Origin: Pseudomonadota bacterium
Lineage (GTDB): Bacteria > Pseudomonadota > Gammaproteobacteria > Steroidobacterales > Steroidobacteraceae
Direction of reading: 5' to 3'
Length of the DNA stretch: 10,078 nt
Assembly: GCA_028067895.1 (NCBI GenBank)
Contig: JAPTUI010000665.1
Coordinates: forward strand, 1 to 10,078
Below the pieces are notes generated by a model, which made no database searches, was not told where the DNA came from, and saw only the letters and a program-made list of their open reading frames with translations. Each line of letters begins with the position of its first letter. The first letter of the stretch is position 1. The position numbers and the translations under genes were made by a program. Below, piece after piece: positions 1-7,076 of the stretch.

Positions 1-629
1 CGCGGCAGCGCCTCGCGCAGCTGCTGTATGAGCTTGAAGAGGTAATAAGGCCCGTCGATCTTGTCCATCTCGCCGGTCATCGAATGACCGACGACCATGC
101 CGGGTCGGTAGATCTGCCAGGGAATCCGACAGGTCGTGCGCACCAGCGCTTCGGCTTCGTGCTTGGTCCGAAAATACGGGTGATCGAGCGGCCCGGCCTC
201 GGCGAACATCTCCTCGGTGAAAGTGCCGCGATATCGGCCGGCGGCCGCGATCGAGCTCACGAAGTGAAAGCAACCGGCATTGATCTGCTCGGCTAACGCC
301 AGCGCATGCTCGGTGCCTGCAACGTTGCTGCGCATGAGCTCACTATCCTCGGCGAGCAGATCGTACAGTGCGCCGAGGTGAAAGACATGCGAGATGCGGC
401 CGAACAGCGCGGCGCGTTGCTGATCTGCAATACCCAGACCGGGCGCACCGAGATCCCCTTCGACCGCCGAAACCAGGTGACCGCGGTCAGCGCACTGCCG
501 CACGACGCGCTCGAACTTCGCGTGCGAGCCGGCTCGTACGAGCAGATGAACCGGCTCGCCGCGCGCGGTGAGTTTTTCGACGAGGTGCCGGCCGATGAAG
601 CCCGTGCCCCCGGTAACGAAATACGTCAT
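1..629 (-). CDS. Fatty acyl-CoA reductase (SDR, wax ester pathway), N-terminal part
   Basis: The gene runs off the left edge; 209 full codons are visible. Residues 6-13 (TGGTGFIG) are the Rossmann NAD(P)-binding glycine motif of extended short-chain dehydrogenases. A VSS serine segment lies near 124-126, the catalytic YxxxK is Y152-K156 (PYFRTK), and YRPGMVVGHSMTGEMDK follows at 174-190. This pattern closely matches my memory of the roughly 660-residue bifunctional fatty acyl-CoA reductases of Marinobacter, which reduce acyl-CoA through aldehyde to fatty alcohol in the cytoplasm; the C-terminal second reductase domain would lie outside the window. The start at 629 places the glycine motif right at the N-terminus as usual; the ribosome site is weak. 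It diverges from a wax ester synthase 88 bp away, so its alcohol product probably feeds that enzyme. A generic NAD-dependent epimerase is the less likely alternative. Confidence 0.85.
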   Translation of the reverse strand, partial: MTYFVTGGTGFIGRHLVEKLTARGEPVHLLVRAGSHAKFERVVRQCADRGHLVSAVEGDLGAPGLGIADQQRAALFGRISHVFHLGALYDLLAEDSELMRSNVAGTEHALALAEQINAGCFHFVSSIAAAGRYRGTFTEEMFAEAGPLDHPYFRTKHEAEALVRTTCRIPWQIYRPGMVVGHSMTGEMDKIDGPYYLFKLIQQLREALP

Positions 630-650
630 GGACCCGATTCCGGCGAAGGC

Positions 651-675
651 GCCTGAGTCCGCACGCTACTCAGGC
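651..675. promoter_or_regulatory. Perfect 8-bp dyad in divergent promoter region, candidate operator
   Basis: GCCTGAGT and ACTCAGGC are perfect inverted repeats separated by 9 bp, in the 88-bp gap between the divergent acyl-CoA reductase (start 629) and wax ester synthase (start 718). The centre-to-centre spacing of 17 bp, between one and two helical turns, is compatible with a dimeric repressor of the TetR or similar type. No T-run follows, so a terminator is unlikely. I see no convincing -35/-10 pair here. The role as a shared operator is inference from position and symmetry. Confidence 0.4.
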
Positions 676-717
676 CCCGGCGGCGGCGCATCGTGACAAA
701 CCGAAGGGGCGCTGGGC

Positions 718-2166
718 ATGCGTCTGCGCCACACTGCGCGCATGCGCCAGGAGTCTCAGCCGGACACGAGGTCGCTCCCGATACCGCCCGAGCGCCTCTC
801 GAGCGTCGACCGGGCGTTCCTCAACATGGAGCGCGCCACGAACCCCATGGTCATCGTCGCGCTCATCGTGCTCGGCGCGCCACTGAAACGCACACAGGTG
901 CGCGATCGACTGGCCGCACGCTTACTCGCGCATCGGCGCTTCTGTTGCATCCCCCGTGAGGGGCTCGCGCAGGCGCAGTGGGAACCGTTCGAGGGATTCG
1001 ACATCGACGATCACGTGCTCGCCACGGCCTTGCCTGCGCCGGGACACCAGCAGGCCCTGGAACAGCGCGTGGGCGAGCTGGCGAGCGAGCCGCTGCCGCA
1101 GGGCCGACCGCTCTGGAGCTTCCACGTGCTCGAGCGGTACGGGCGCGGCAGCGCGATCATTGCGCGCATCCATCACTGCTATGCCGATGGCATCGCGCTG
1201 GTGCGGATACTTCTCAGTCTGAGCGAGGACCCGGCACCGCCGGCACGCCGGAGTCATCGTCAGGCCGCGCGAGCCGCCACCCGACGCACGATGGCGTTGA
1301 TGGGCGGAATCTCGCAGGCACTGCAGGACCCGCGCCGGCTCGCCGAGGCGGGGCTGCACTGGGCGCTGCACCCGCAGGACGGGGCAGCAGCGGCCCGTGA
1401 GGCCGCCGGCCTCCTGGAGGAACTCGCCCGCCTCGCCGTGCTGCCGGACGATCCACCCTCGCGTCTGAAACGACCGCTGTCGGGTATCCGGCGCGTCGCG
1501 TGGGGCGCACCGCTGCTGCTCGAGGAAGTCAGGACGATCGGCAAAGTGCTCGGCTGCACCGTGAACGACGTACTGATCTCGACGCTCGCCGGCGCACTCG
1601 GGCAGCACCTGGCCGCGCAAGGCGATGACACCCACGGCGTGACGCTGCGGGCCACGGTTCCGGTCGATCTGCGCTCGCGTCAGGACGCGCCGCCCGAACT
1701 CGGCAATCAATTCGGGCTGGTCTTCGTCGAACTACCGATCGGCGTGCGTCATCCGCTCGAGCGGCTCTACCAGGTTCGCTCAGGCATGCGCACGCTGAAG
1801 GGATCGGAGCAGGCCATGCTCACCTACGGACTGCTCGCTACGGTCGGCAGTCTACCTCGACCGCTCGAGGATCTCGCCATGAGGATCTTCAGCGCGAAAG
1901 CGAGTCTCGTCGCCTCCAATCTGCGCGGTCCCGAGGCCGCCCTACAGATCGCGGGGGCCAGTGTCCGCCAGCTGCTCTTCTGGGTCCCGCAGTCCGGCGG
2001 CATCGGCACTGGCATCAGCATCTTGAGCTATCACGGCCACGTTCAATTCGGGGTGATCGCCGACCGCGCGCTCCTCCCCGAGCCCGCCGATCTGATTGAC
2101 CGGATTCAGAAGGCGTTCGAACAGCTGGTCCTGCTGGTGCTCCTCGGCGGCGCGGCACTGAGCTGA
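718..2166 (+). CDS. Wax ester synthase/acyl-CoA:diacylglycerol acyltransferase (WS/DGAT)
   Basis: This 482-residue protein has the length and landmarks of the bacterial WS/DGAT family. The catalytic HHxxxDG motif is HHCYADG at residues 152-158, preceded by the PLW element at 131-133. A later conserved asparagine-aspartate motif (TVNDVLISTLAGAL) follows, and near the C-terminus come SNLRGPE and a glycine-rich SYHGHVQFG stretch. The enzyme esterifies fatty alcohols or diacylglycerol with acyl-CoA to make wax esters or triacylglycerol at the inner membrane and nascent lipid droplets. The start at 718 is chosen because GAAGGGG at 703-709 is a good ribosome site 8 bases upstream; the ATG at 742 has none. 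It diverges from the acyl-CoA reductase that would supply its alcohol substrate and converges with the TPR gene after 11 bp. Confidence 0.93.
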   Translation: MRLRHTARMRQESQPDTRSLPIPPERLSSVDRAFLNMERATNPMVIVALIVLGAPLKRTQVRDRLAARLLAHRRFCCIPREGLAQAQWEPFEGFDIDDHVLATALPAPGHQQALEQRVGELASEPLPQGRPLWSFHVLERYGRGSAIIARIHHCYADGIALVRILLSLSEDPAPPARRSHRQAARAATRRTMALMGGISQALQDPRRLAEAGLHWALHPQDGAAAAREAAGLLEELARLAVLPDDPPSRLKRPLSGIRRVAWGAPLLLEEVRTIGKVLGCTVNDVLISTLAGALGQHLAAQGDDTHGVTLRATVPVDLRSRQDAPPELGNQFGLVFVELPIGVRHPLERLYQVRSGMRTLKGSEQAMLTYGLLATVGSLPRPLEDLAMRIFSAKASLVASNLRGPEAALQIAGASVRQLLFWVPQSGGIGTGISILSYHGHVQFGVIADRALLPEPADLIDRIQKAFEQLVLLVLLGGAALS

Positions 2167-2177
2167 ACGCTGTGGGC

Positions 2178-3041
2178 CTACTGCGGCAATCCCCGCTTGG
2201 CCCGCTCGACATCGAGCGCCTCCATCGCATCGAGCGGTTCGGTGGCCGCGGCGGTCTTGTACAGCGCCTCGGCCTCCTCCCGGTACCGCTCGCCATTGAG
2301 CAACAGCAGTCCGTACGCATATTCCATGTGCACGATCGGCGAATGGGGCGCCAACTTGACCGCGTGCTTGAAATGTTGGATCGACTCCTTGCTCGATGCG
2401 CCATAGGTTAGCGAGGCCACGACGTTGCCGAGCTTATTCACGATCTCGGCGTTGTAGAGCCCGAGCGCGACGTGCGCCTCGGCATGCTGTGGTTCGAGCT
2501 CGAGCGTACGTTCCAGCTCGGCGCGCACCCGGCCGGCGAGGCCGTCGGTAATGGCCTTGAGAATCGAGATGCGTTGACTGTATCGACCGAGTACCAGCGC
2601 GAGCGTGTAGTGGGCATTGGCGTGCGCGGCCAGGATCTGCACGGCCTCTTCGCCACGCGCCACGGCCGCGAGCAGCAACTCCATGACTTCGGCATTGCCG
2701 GCATGGGTATAGAGCGACGTCACGGCCGCGGCCCGATTCGCCACGCACGCCCCGAGCGCCCCGAGCGGGGCGCCCTGTTCGATTGCCACGGCGAATTCGC
2801 CCGCGTGAAAGGCGCCCCAGGCCGCCTGCAGCGCCGCGGCGAGCTTGCGGCCGCTGCCATAGTGACGCAGCCACGCGGCGAACGCCGGCGCCGCAGCGGC
2901 CTCGCGTGCAATCAGCGCCTCGTCCGGCCAGGGTTCGCGGTCGGTTCGATGCAGCCGCTCCCACCGTGCCTTCAACTCGATCGCCCCGCGCGTTCCGCTC
3001 GACTCCTGTGCGGTCCGAGACTTCACTTTCTTCACAGTCAT
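2178..3041 (-). CDS. TPR-repeat-like cytoplasmic protein of unknown function
   Basis: The 287-residue product is mostly alpha-helical and alanine-rich, with no signal peptide or clear membrane helix. Tetratricopeptide-like helical pairs are visible in the C-terminal half: about 172-205 (LELEPQHAEAHVALGLYN), 218-250 (SIQHFKHAVKLAPHSPIVHMEYAYGLLL) and 251-275 (EEAEALYKTAAATEP). Residues 1-70 are basic and less regular. A protein-scaffold role is likely from the fold, but I do not recognise a named family. The ATG at 3041 is preferred over the in-frame TTG at 3059 because GAAGG lies 8 bases upstream of it. A weak minus-strand -10 hexamer (TCTAAT, 3088-3093) precedes it. It is divergent from the phasin operon across 132 bp, in which I see no stronger signal, and convergent with WS/DGAT. 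A role in the storage-lipid locus is inferred from position only. Confidence 0.75.
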   Translation of the reverse strand: MTVKKVKSRTAQESSGTRGAIELKARWERLHRTDREPWPDEALIAREAAAAPAFAAWLRHYGSGRKLAAALQAAWGAFHAGEFAVAIEQGAPLGALGACVANRAAAVTSLYTHAGNAEVMELLLAAVARGEEAVQILAAHANAHYTLALVLGRYSQRISILKAITDGLAGRVRAELERTLELEPQHAEAHVALGLYNAEIVNKLGNVVASLTYGASSKESIQHFKHAVKLAPHSPIVHMEYAYGLLLLNGERYREEAEALYKTAAATEPLDAMEALDVERAKRGLPQ

Positions 3042-3173
3042 GATGTGCGCCTTCGGCAAGTACGCATCCAGGGATGGAAACCTGGTGATTAGAGTACTCG
3101 GGCAGATGCCGACACCCAGTAGGGCAAATACGCACGTCCGAACCGGCGCAAACCGTCAACTGAGGGAAACGTC

Positions 3174-3680
3174 ATGGCCGCGAAGAGAAAGACCCGCAAA
3201 CCCGCTCGTGCCAAAGCGAGCGCCGCTCCGCCCCGCATGCCCGAAGCCGTCCACCAGATCTGGCTCGCCGGTCTCGGCGCCGTCGCCCGCGCGCAGAACG
3301 GCGCGCCGAAGCTGCTCGATGAGCTGATCCACGAGGGCACTCAGCTCACGGAAAAGATGCGCGGTACCGCCACTCGTGCCGTACGCGGTGTCGTGGAGAA
3401 CCTGCAAGAGAATGTCAGCGCGGGCGTGAGCGCCGCGCGCGGCCAAGCCTCCGACGCGATGGATAATCTGGAGAAGATGTTCCGCACCCGCGTGCGCCGG
3501 GCGCTGACCCAGCTCGGCGTGCCGAGCGGCCAGGAGATCGAAGCGCTCAGCAAGCGCGTCGATACGCTCAACGCGAACATCGGCAAACTCTCCCAGCCCC
3601 GCCGGACGACGACGCGGCGTCGCGCGAGTGCCAGAGGTGCCGGTACGAAAGGTGCCCCACCCTCGATACACGCGCCCTGA
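3174..3680 (+). CDS. Phasin, PhaF/PhaI-type granule-associated protein
   Basis: The 168-residue protein starts with a Lys/Arg/Ala-rich tail (1-19). The phasin signature of the poly(hydroxyalkanoate) granule-associated family follows: IWLAGLGAVARAQ at 29-41, then a long amphipathic helix region (45-110) and the segment LGVPSGQEIEALSKRVDTLN at 114-133, which in relatives forms a short coiled coil for oligomerisation. The C-terminus is basic (RRTTTRRR, 143-150) but lacks the long AAKP-type, DNA-binding repeats of PhaF, so it is closer to PhaI in size. Phasins coat intracellular PHA granules and control their number and size. GAGGG at 3162-3166 is a good ribosome site. It is the first gene of an operon with a patatin, a lipase and an unknown protein, and no PHA synthase is visible, so it may instead coat wax ester or triacylglycerol droplets (inference). 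Confidence 0.85.
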   Translation: MAAKRKTRKPARAKASAAPPRMPEAVHQIWLAGLGAVARAQNGAPKLLDELIHEGTQLTEKMRGTATRAVRGVVENLQENVSAGVSAARGQASDAMDNLEKMFRTRVRRALTQLGVPSGQEIEALSKRVDTLNANIGKLSQPRRTTTRRRASARGAGTKGAPPSIHAP

Positions 3681-3683
3681 GCG

Positions 3684-4907
3684 ATGCTCACGCTCGAGCC
3701 CGCACTGCGCCGGCGTTCGAGCCGAGGGAAATTCGCGATCGCCCTGGCGGGCGGCGGCCCGCTCGGCGCGTTCTATGAACTCGGCGCGCTGCACGCCATC
3801 CAGGAGTCGATCACCGGGCGCAACCTGACGGACTTCGACATGTACGTCGGAGTCAGTTCCGGGTCGCTGCTCGCCGCCAGCCTCGCCAACGGGTTCGATA
3901 CGACCCGGATGGGCGCGGTGCTGATCGAAGGCGAGTCGGCACTGGTGCCGTTCTCGCCGCGACTGCTGCTGCAGCCGGCAGTCGGCACGTACATGCGGCG
4001 GGTCGCGCGCCTGCCCGGCGCGATGCTGAGCGGTGCGAGACAGTGGATGGACGAGCCGGCGCGCGGTGTCTGGCCGGCGACCCTCGGGACACTGACCAAA
4101 CTCATCCCACTGGCCGCTCTCGACAACCGGCCGCTCGAAGAATACCTGCGCGCGCTATTCGCCACCGCACATCACACGGATGACTTTCGCCAGCTGCGCG
4201 CCGAGCTGCGGGTCGTCGCCACGGACCTCGATACCGGCCGATCCGTGGTGTTCGGCGATCTGCGGCATGCCGAGGTTCCAATTTCCCGTGCGGTCATCGC
4301 CAGCGCCGCGCTGCCGGGCCTGTACGCGCCAGTGGAGATTGCCGGACGACACTATGTGGACGGTGCGCTGGTGCGCACCATGTATGCCTCGCTTGCGCTC
4401 GATGCCGGCTGTGATTTCGTCCTGTGCATCAACCCGCTCGTTCCCTTCGATGCCTCGCGCGGCAAACCGCGACGTCGCCTCGCGGAGGAAGGGCTCGACA
4501 TGCTGCTCGGCCAAACGTTCCGTACGCTCATTCACTCGCGCATGCAGGTCGGCATGGCGAGCTTTCGCAAGCGCTTCCCTCATGCCGACACCGTCCTGTT
4601 CGAGCCGGACGCCACCGACGAGACGATGTTCTTCACCAACGTGTTTCGCTACAGCGGTCGGCACACCCTGGCAGAGCATGCCTACCAGCGCACGCGGCGC
4701 GACCTGCGCAGGCATGCCGATGCGTTTGCCGCCCTCCTGCGTCGTCATGGACTCGATCTCGACCGTCGATGTCTGAACGATCGTGCACGCACGTTCTCGA
4801 GTGCATTTCACGAACGCTCGGCATTGGCGCGGGCAACGACGAGGCACCTGAGCGAAGCGCTCACGCGGCTCGAGCGGGTCCTGGCACGTCGAGTCCACCG
4901 GCCCTGA
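3684..4907 (+). CDS. Patatin-like phospholipase/lipid acyl hydrolase
   Basis: The 407-residue protein shows all patatin landmarks. The oxyanion loop GGGPLG is at 23-28, the nucleophile elbow GVSSG at 56-60 gives Ser58, and the dyad aspartate Asp226 lies in YVDGALV. This Ser-Asp family cleaves acyl chains from phospholipids or neutral lipids. There is no signal peptide, so it should act on the cytoplasmic face of the membrane or on inclusions. The C-terminal 130 residues are Arg-rich and helical. The gene begins 3 bases after the phasin stop without a clear ribosome site, which suggests translational coupling, and ends 6 bases before the next lipase gene. In this context mobilisation of stored lipid or remodelling of the droplet monolayer is likely; the true substrate cannot be read from sequence. 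Confidence 0.88.
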   Translation: MLTLEPALRRRSSRGKFAIALAGGGPLGAFYELGALHAIQESITGRNLTDFDMYVGVSSGSLLAASLANGFDTTRMGAVLIEGESALVPFSPRLLLQPAVGTYMRRVARLPGAMLSGARQWMDEPARGVWPATLGTLTKLIPLAALDNRPLEEYLRALFATAHHTDDFRQLRAELRVVATDLDTGRSVVFGDLRHAEVPISRAVIASAALPGLYAPVEIAGRHYVDGALVRTMYASLALDAGCDFVLCINPLVPFDASRGKPRRRLAEEGLDMLLGQTFRTLIHSRMQVGMASFRKRFPHADTVLFEPDATDETMFFTNVFRYSGRHTLAEHAYQRTRRDLRRHADAFAALLRRHGLDLDRRCLNDRARTFSSAFHERSALARATTRHLSEALTRLERVLARRVHRP

Positions 4908-4913
4908 ACCGCC

Positions 4914-5819
4914 ATGGCGGCGCTCCTCTGGCGAGTGGTCCTGCTCTGCGAACTGCTCGGTTCGGGCGCCGTTGCCGTCGGGCTCTCGAGGACCTGGGCA
5001 GTGCCGGCGGCGCTGCACACGGTTGGCGCAATCGCTGCCGCCCTGTGCGTCTTTGTGCTGCTGCAAGGGCTGCCGGTCGTGATGTCCTACGGGCGAGCCC
5101 GATGGGTCTCACGGGCGGGCGCTGTGTGGCCGGGGGCACTCGCCATCGTGCGCGAAAGTGTCGCGTGGCTGCGAGCAATGCTCGCCATGAGCGCGCTTGC
5201 CCCCCGACGGAATGGCATTGCCCGGGTGCCCGACGCGGCGGTCAGACCCGTAATCCTGGTGCACGGACTCCTCTGCAATGGCCGCATCTGGGGCGCACTC
5301 GAGCGCAAACTGGCCGCCGCGGGGATTGCACCGGTCCTCGCCGTCTCACTCGAGCCGCTGCTGAGCGATCTCGACGTGCATGCCGGCACGCTGGCGCGTG
5401 CGATCGAAACGCTCTATGCGCAAACGGGCGAGCGTGTCACGCTCGTGGCCCATAGCATGGGCGGCCTGATCGCACGGGCCGCGCTGCGCACGGTTCGACC
5501 GGGCCTGCTCCACCAGATCGTGACGCTCGGCACTCCCCACTGCGGCACACGACTCGCGCGCGCTCTGCCGCTCCCCCCGGTGCGCCAGATGCGCCCTGAC
5601 TCCGCATGGCTCGAGACACTGAATTTTGCTCAGGCCGATGGCCTCGGGGTTCCTCTGTCCTGTCTCTACAGCACGGATGACAACCTGATCGTTCCGGCGG
5701 TGAGCGGAACGTTTCCGCATGCCACGACGATCCGCCTGGACGGGCTGGGGCATCTGAGTCTGCTGTTCTGCGACCGTGCCCTCGATGCGGTGATCACGCA
5801 ACTGCGCAGGACAGATTGA
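4914..5819 (+). CDS. Membrane-anchored alpha/beta-hydrolase, triacylglycerol lipase-like
   Basis: The 301-residue protein has two hydrophobic helices at about 4-24 and 33-57, which should anchor it in the inner membrane, followed by an alpha/beta-hydrolase domain from about residue 110. Visible features are the oxyanion motif HGLLCNG (117-123), the nucleophile elbow AHSMGG with Ser181, a candidate acid in STDDN (Asp255 or Asp256) and the catalytic His280 in GLGHLSLLF. The first elbow glycine is Ala179 (AxSxG), as in the small Bacillus lipases. It probably hydrolyses acyl esters such as triacylglycerol or wax esters; a PHA depolymerase activity is possible given the phasin two genes upstream. 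It starts 6 bases after the patatin stop with no clear ribosome site, and its stop is one base from the next start, so it is operonic. Confidence 0.85.
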   Translation: MAALLWRVVLLCELLGSGAVAVGLSRTWAVPAALHTVGAIAAALCVFVLLQGLPVVMSYGRARWVSRAGAVWPGALAIVRESVAWLRAMLAMSALAPRRNGIARVPDAAVRPVILVHGLLCNGRIWGALERKLAAAGIAPVLAVSLEPLLSDLDVHAGTLARAIETLYAQTGERVTLVAHSMGGLIARAALRTVRPGLLHQIVTLGTPHCGTRLARALPLPPVRQMRPDSAWLETLNFAQADGLGVPLSCLYSTDDNLIVPAVSGTFPHATTIRLDGLGHLSLLFCDRALDAVITQLRRTD

Positions 5820-5820
5820 C

Positions 5821-6519
5821 GTGAGCGCCTCGGCGGCATCCGCCAGCCCCTTGGGCCGCCTCATCGAGCGCATGCGCGTGCTCGAGAACCTCGAAGCGGG
5901 CGATGCCGGTCTCGCCGCTCGGCTGCACCAGTTGCGCACCTGGCAGTCCGAGCGCCTCGCGCGCACCTACGCGGATCTCGCCGCAGATCCCGCCCAGGCG
6001 CCGGCGCTGCACTTCTTCCTCACCGACCTTTACGGCCCGCAGGACTTCCATCGCCGCGACCAGGATCTCGCCCGTGCCGGCGCCATCCTCGAGCGCACGC
6101 TGCCGCAGAGCGCGCTCGGCGTTCTGCTCGATGCCCTGGAACTGAACGTCTTGTCCGCCGAACTGGATCACGATCTGGCGCATGCGCTCGCGCCCGGTCC
6201 GATTTCTCCTGCGACGTACGCAGACGCTTACCGGCGCACCGGACGTTTCCCGGACCGTCGTCGCCAGATCGACCTCATCGTGCGCGTCGGCGAGCAGCTC
6301 GCCCGGACCGTCCGCCAGCCCCTGGTCGGATTTGCGTTGCGCGCCGCCCGCGCACCGGCGTACCTCGCCGGCTTCGGCACGCTGCAGGAGTTCCTCGAGC
6401 GAGGCTTCCAGGCGTTCAGCCGCCTCGGCAGTGAGTTGTCGTTCCTCGACACGATCCGCGCACGCGAAACCGCGCTCAGCGAAACACTCGCGCGCGGCGA
6501 TGTGTGTCTGCTCAGCTGA
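5821..6519 (+). CDS. Conserved hypothetical protein with FFLTDLYG motif
   Basis: This 232-residue, largely helical soluble protein carries FFLTDLYGPQDFHRRDQDLARA at 65-86, a motif I associate with an uncharacterised proteobacterial family; I cannot assign a function. There is no signal peptide or membrane segment. The start is GTG at 5821, one base after the lipase stop, supported by AGGA at 5808-5811. As last gene of the phasin-patatin-lipase operon it may help regulate or assemble lipid inclusions (inference from context). Codons 148-232 are duplicated downstream at 7562-7819, on the far side of a toxin-antitoxin module. The 3' end here may therefore be a replacement brought in by that insertion; even so, the reading frame is intact and full length. 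Confidence 0.75.
   Translation: MSASAASASPLGRLIERMRVLENLEAGDAGLAARLHQLRTWQSERLARTYADLAADPAQAPALHFFLTDLYGPQDFHRRDQDLARAGAILERTLPQSALGVLLDALELNVLSAELDHDLAHALAPGPISPATYADAYRRTGRFPDRRRQIDLIVRVGEQLARTVRQPLVGFALRAARAPAYLAGFGTLQEFLERGFQAFSRLGSELSFLDTIRARETALSETLARGDVCLLS
6262..6519 (+). repeat. Direct repeat, left copy (3' end of FFLTDLYG gene)
   Basis: This 258-bp segment covers codons 148-232 of the FFLTDLYG gene and recurs at 7562-7819 with no gaps at an offset of exactly 1300 bp. By hand I count 18 mismatches (about 93% identity). Homology starts abruptly: the ten bases before 6262 share nothing with those before 7562, and it ends just after the stop codon. Nine mismatches are silent third-position changes, so both versions probably diverged while coding. 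Confidence 0.93.
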
Positions 6520-6554
6520 TTCTGGCGAGCGCCACCGAAGCACTCTGCGGAGTT

Positions 6555-6572
6555 TGACGGATTAAACCGTCA
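6555..6572. promoter_or_regulatory. Inverted repeat upstream of mntA-hepT
   Basis: TGACGG and CCGTCA are perfect 6-bp inverted repeats around ATTAAA, 36 bases after the FFLTDLYG stop and 88 bases before mntA. There is no T-tract, so it is a poor Rho-independent terminator; it could be an operator for the toxin-antitoxin pair or a weak hairpin. The left arm overlaps a TTGACG -35-like hexamer, but no good -10 follows at the proper distance. Confidence 0.3.
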
Positions 6573-6659
6573 GCCCGATTGACTGGACGGGTCGCGCACG
6601 AGGTTCGCCTACCCGCGTCCCGACAGCGCCGGTCACGGAACCGGCGTACACTACATACC

Positions 6660-7076
6660 ATGACCGATGTGGAACGGGAAAACCTCCTCGCCATCGCCGG
6701 CAACGAGCTTGCGACCGCCCTGCCGCAGGCCTGGGCGGTCTATGCCTATGGCAGCTTCGCACGGGGCGATGAGTGGCCGAACAGCGATCTGGATATTGCG
6801 GTCCTGATGCCGCCCGGACAAGAGATACCCGACCGACTCGAAGTGATGAGCACGGTCGCCCGGCGGATTGGCCGCGATGTGGACTTGGCCGATCTGCGGC
6901 GCACCGGCCTTGATCTTGCCATGGAAGTCATCAGAGACGGCCGTCCCCTATGGGTGCGCCAGCGCGATGCAACCCTGCAGTGGGAAATACAACAGATGTC
7001 TGACTATGCGGATTTTCACCCGCGTCGCGCAGCTATCGTGCACGCCTACCTCCATGAGCCTTTGCGGGAACGTTGA
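6660..7076 (+). CDS. mntA: MntA-type minimal nucleotidyltransferase antitoxin
   Basis: The 138-residue protein is a minimal nucleotidyltransferase. The signature GSx10DxD is present as Gly31-Ser32 and Asp43/Asp45, with a likely third metal-binding acid at Asp73 or Asp75 (GRDVDLADL). In characterised MntA-HepT systems this enzyme transfers AMP units from ATP to a tyrosine next to the HepT active site and so neutralises the toxin. The start at 6660 gives the usual family length; a longer reading frame back to 6579 adds 27 unlikely residues. No ribosome site precedes 6660, and a TACACT -10-like hexamer lies at 6647-6652, so a leaderless mRNA is possible (weak). It overlaps hepT by one base. The module is lower in G+C than its neighbours and is framed by a long direct repeat, which suggests transfer. 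Confidence 0.9.
   Translation: MTDVERENLLAIAGNELATALPQAWAVYAYGSFARGDEWPNSDLDIAVLMPPGQEIPDRLEVMSTVARRIGRDVDLADLRRTGLDLAMEVIRDGRPLWVRQRDATLQWEIQQMSDYADFHPRRAAIVHAYLHEPLRER

Noticed and set aside
84..656. Plus-strand open frames near the left edge
   Set aside because: They are antisense to the acyl-CoA reductase, whose motifs are unambiguous on the minus strand.
922..1710. Long minus-strand open frame (262 codons) opposite the WS/DGAT gene
   Set aside because: It is a G+C-driven shadow frame: composition is Arg/His/Gln-rich with no motif, while the plus strand carries the full WS/DGAT signature.
4155..5066. Minus-strand open frame (303 codons) across patatin and lipase genes
   Set aside because: It spans two well-supported plus-strand genes, has low-complexity shadow composition and no recognisable domain.
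4424..5455. Plus-strand 343-codon frame overlapping the patatin and lipase genes
   Set aside because: It is Arg/Ala/His-rich in a third frame across a real gene boundary, a typical high-G+C artefact.
6554..6582. TTGACG as -35 box for mntA
   Set aside because: No acceptable -10 hexamer lies 16-18 bp downstream; the position is better described by the inverted repeat it overlaps.
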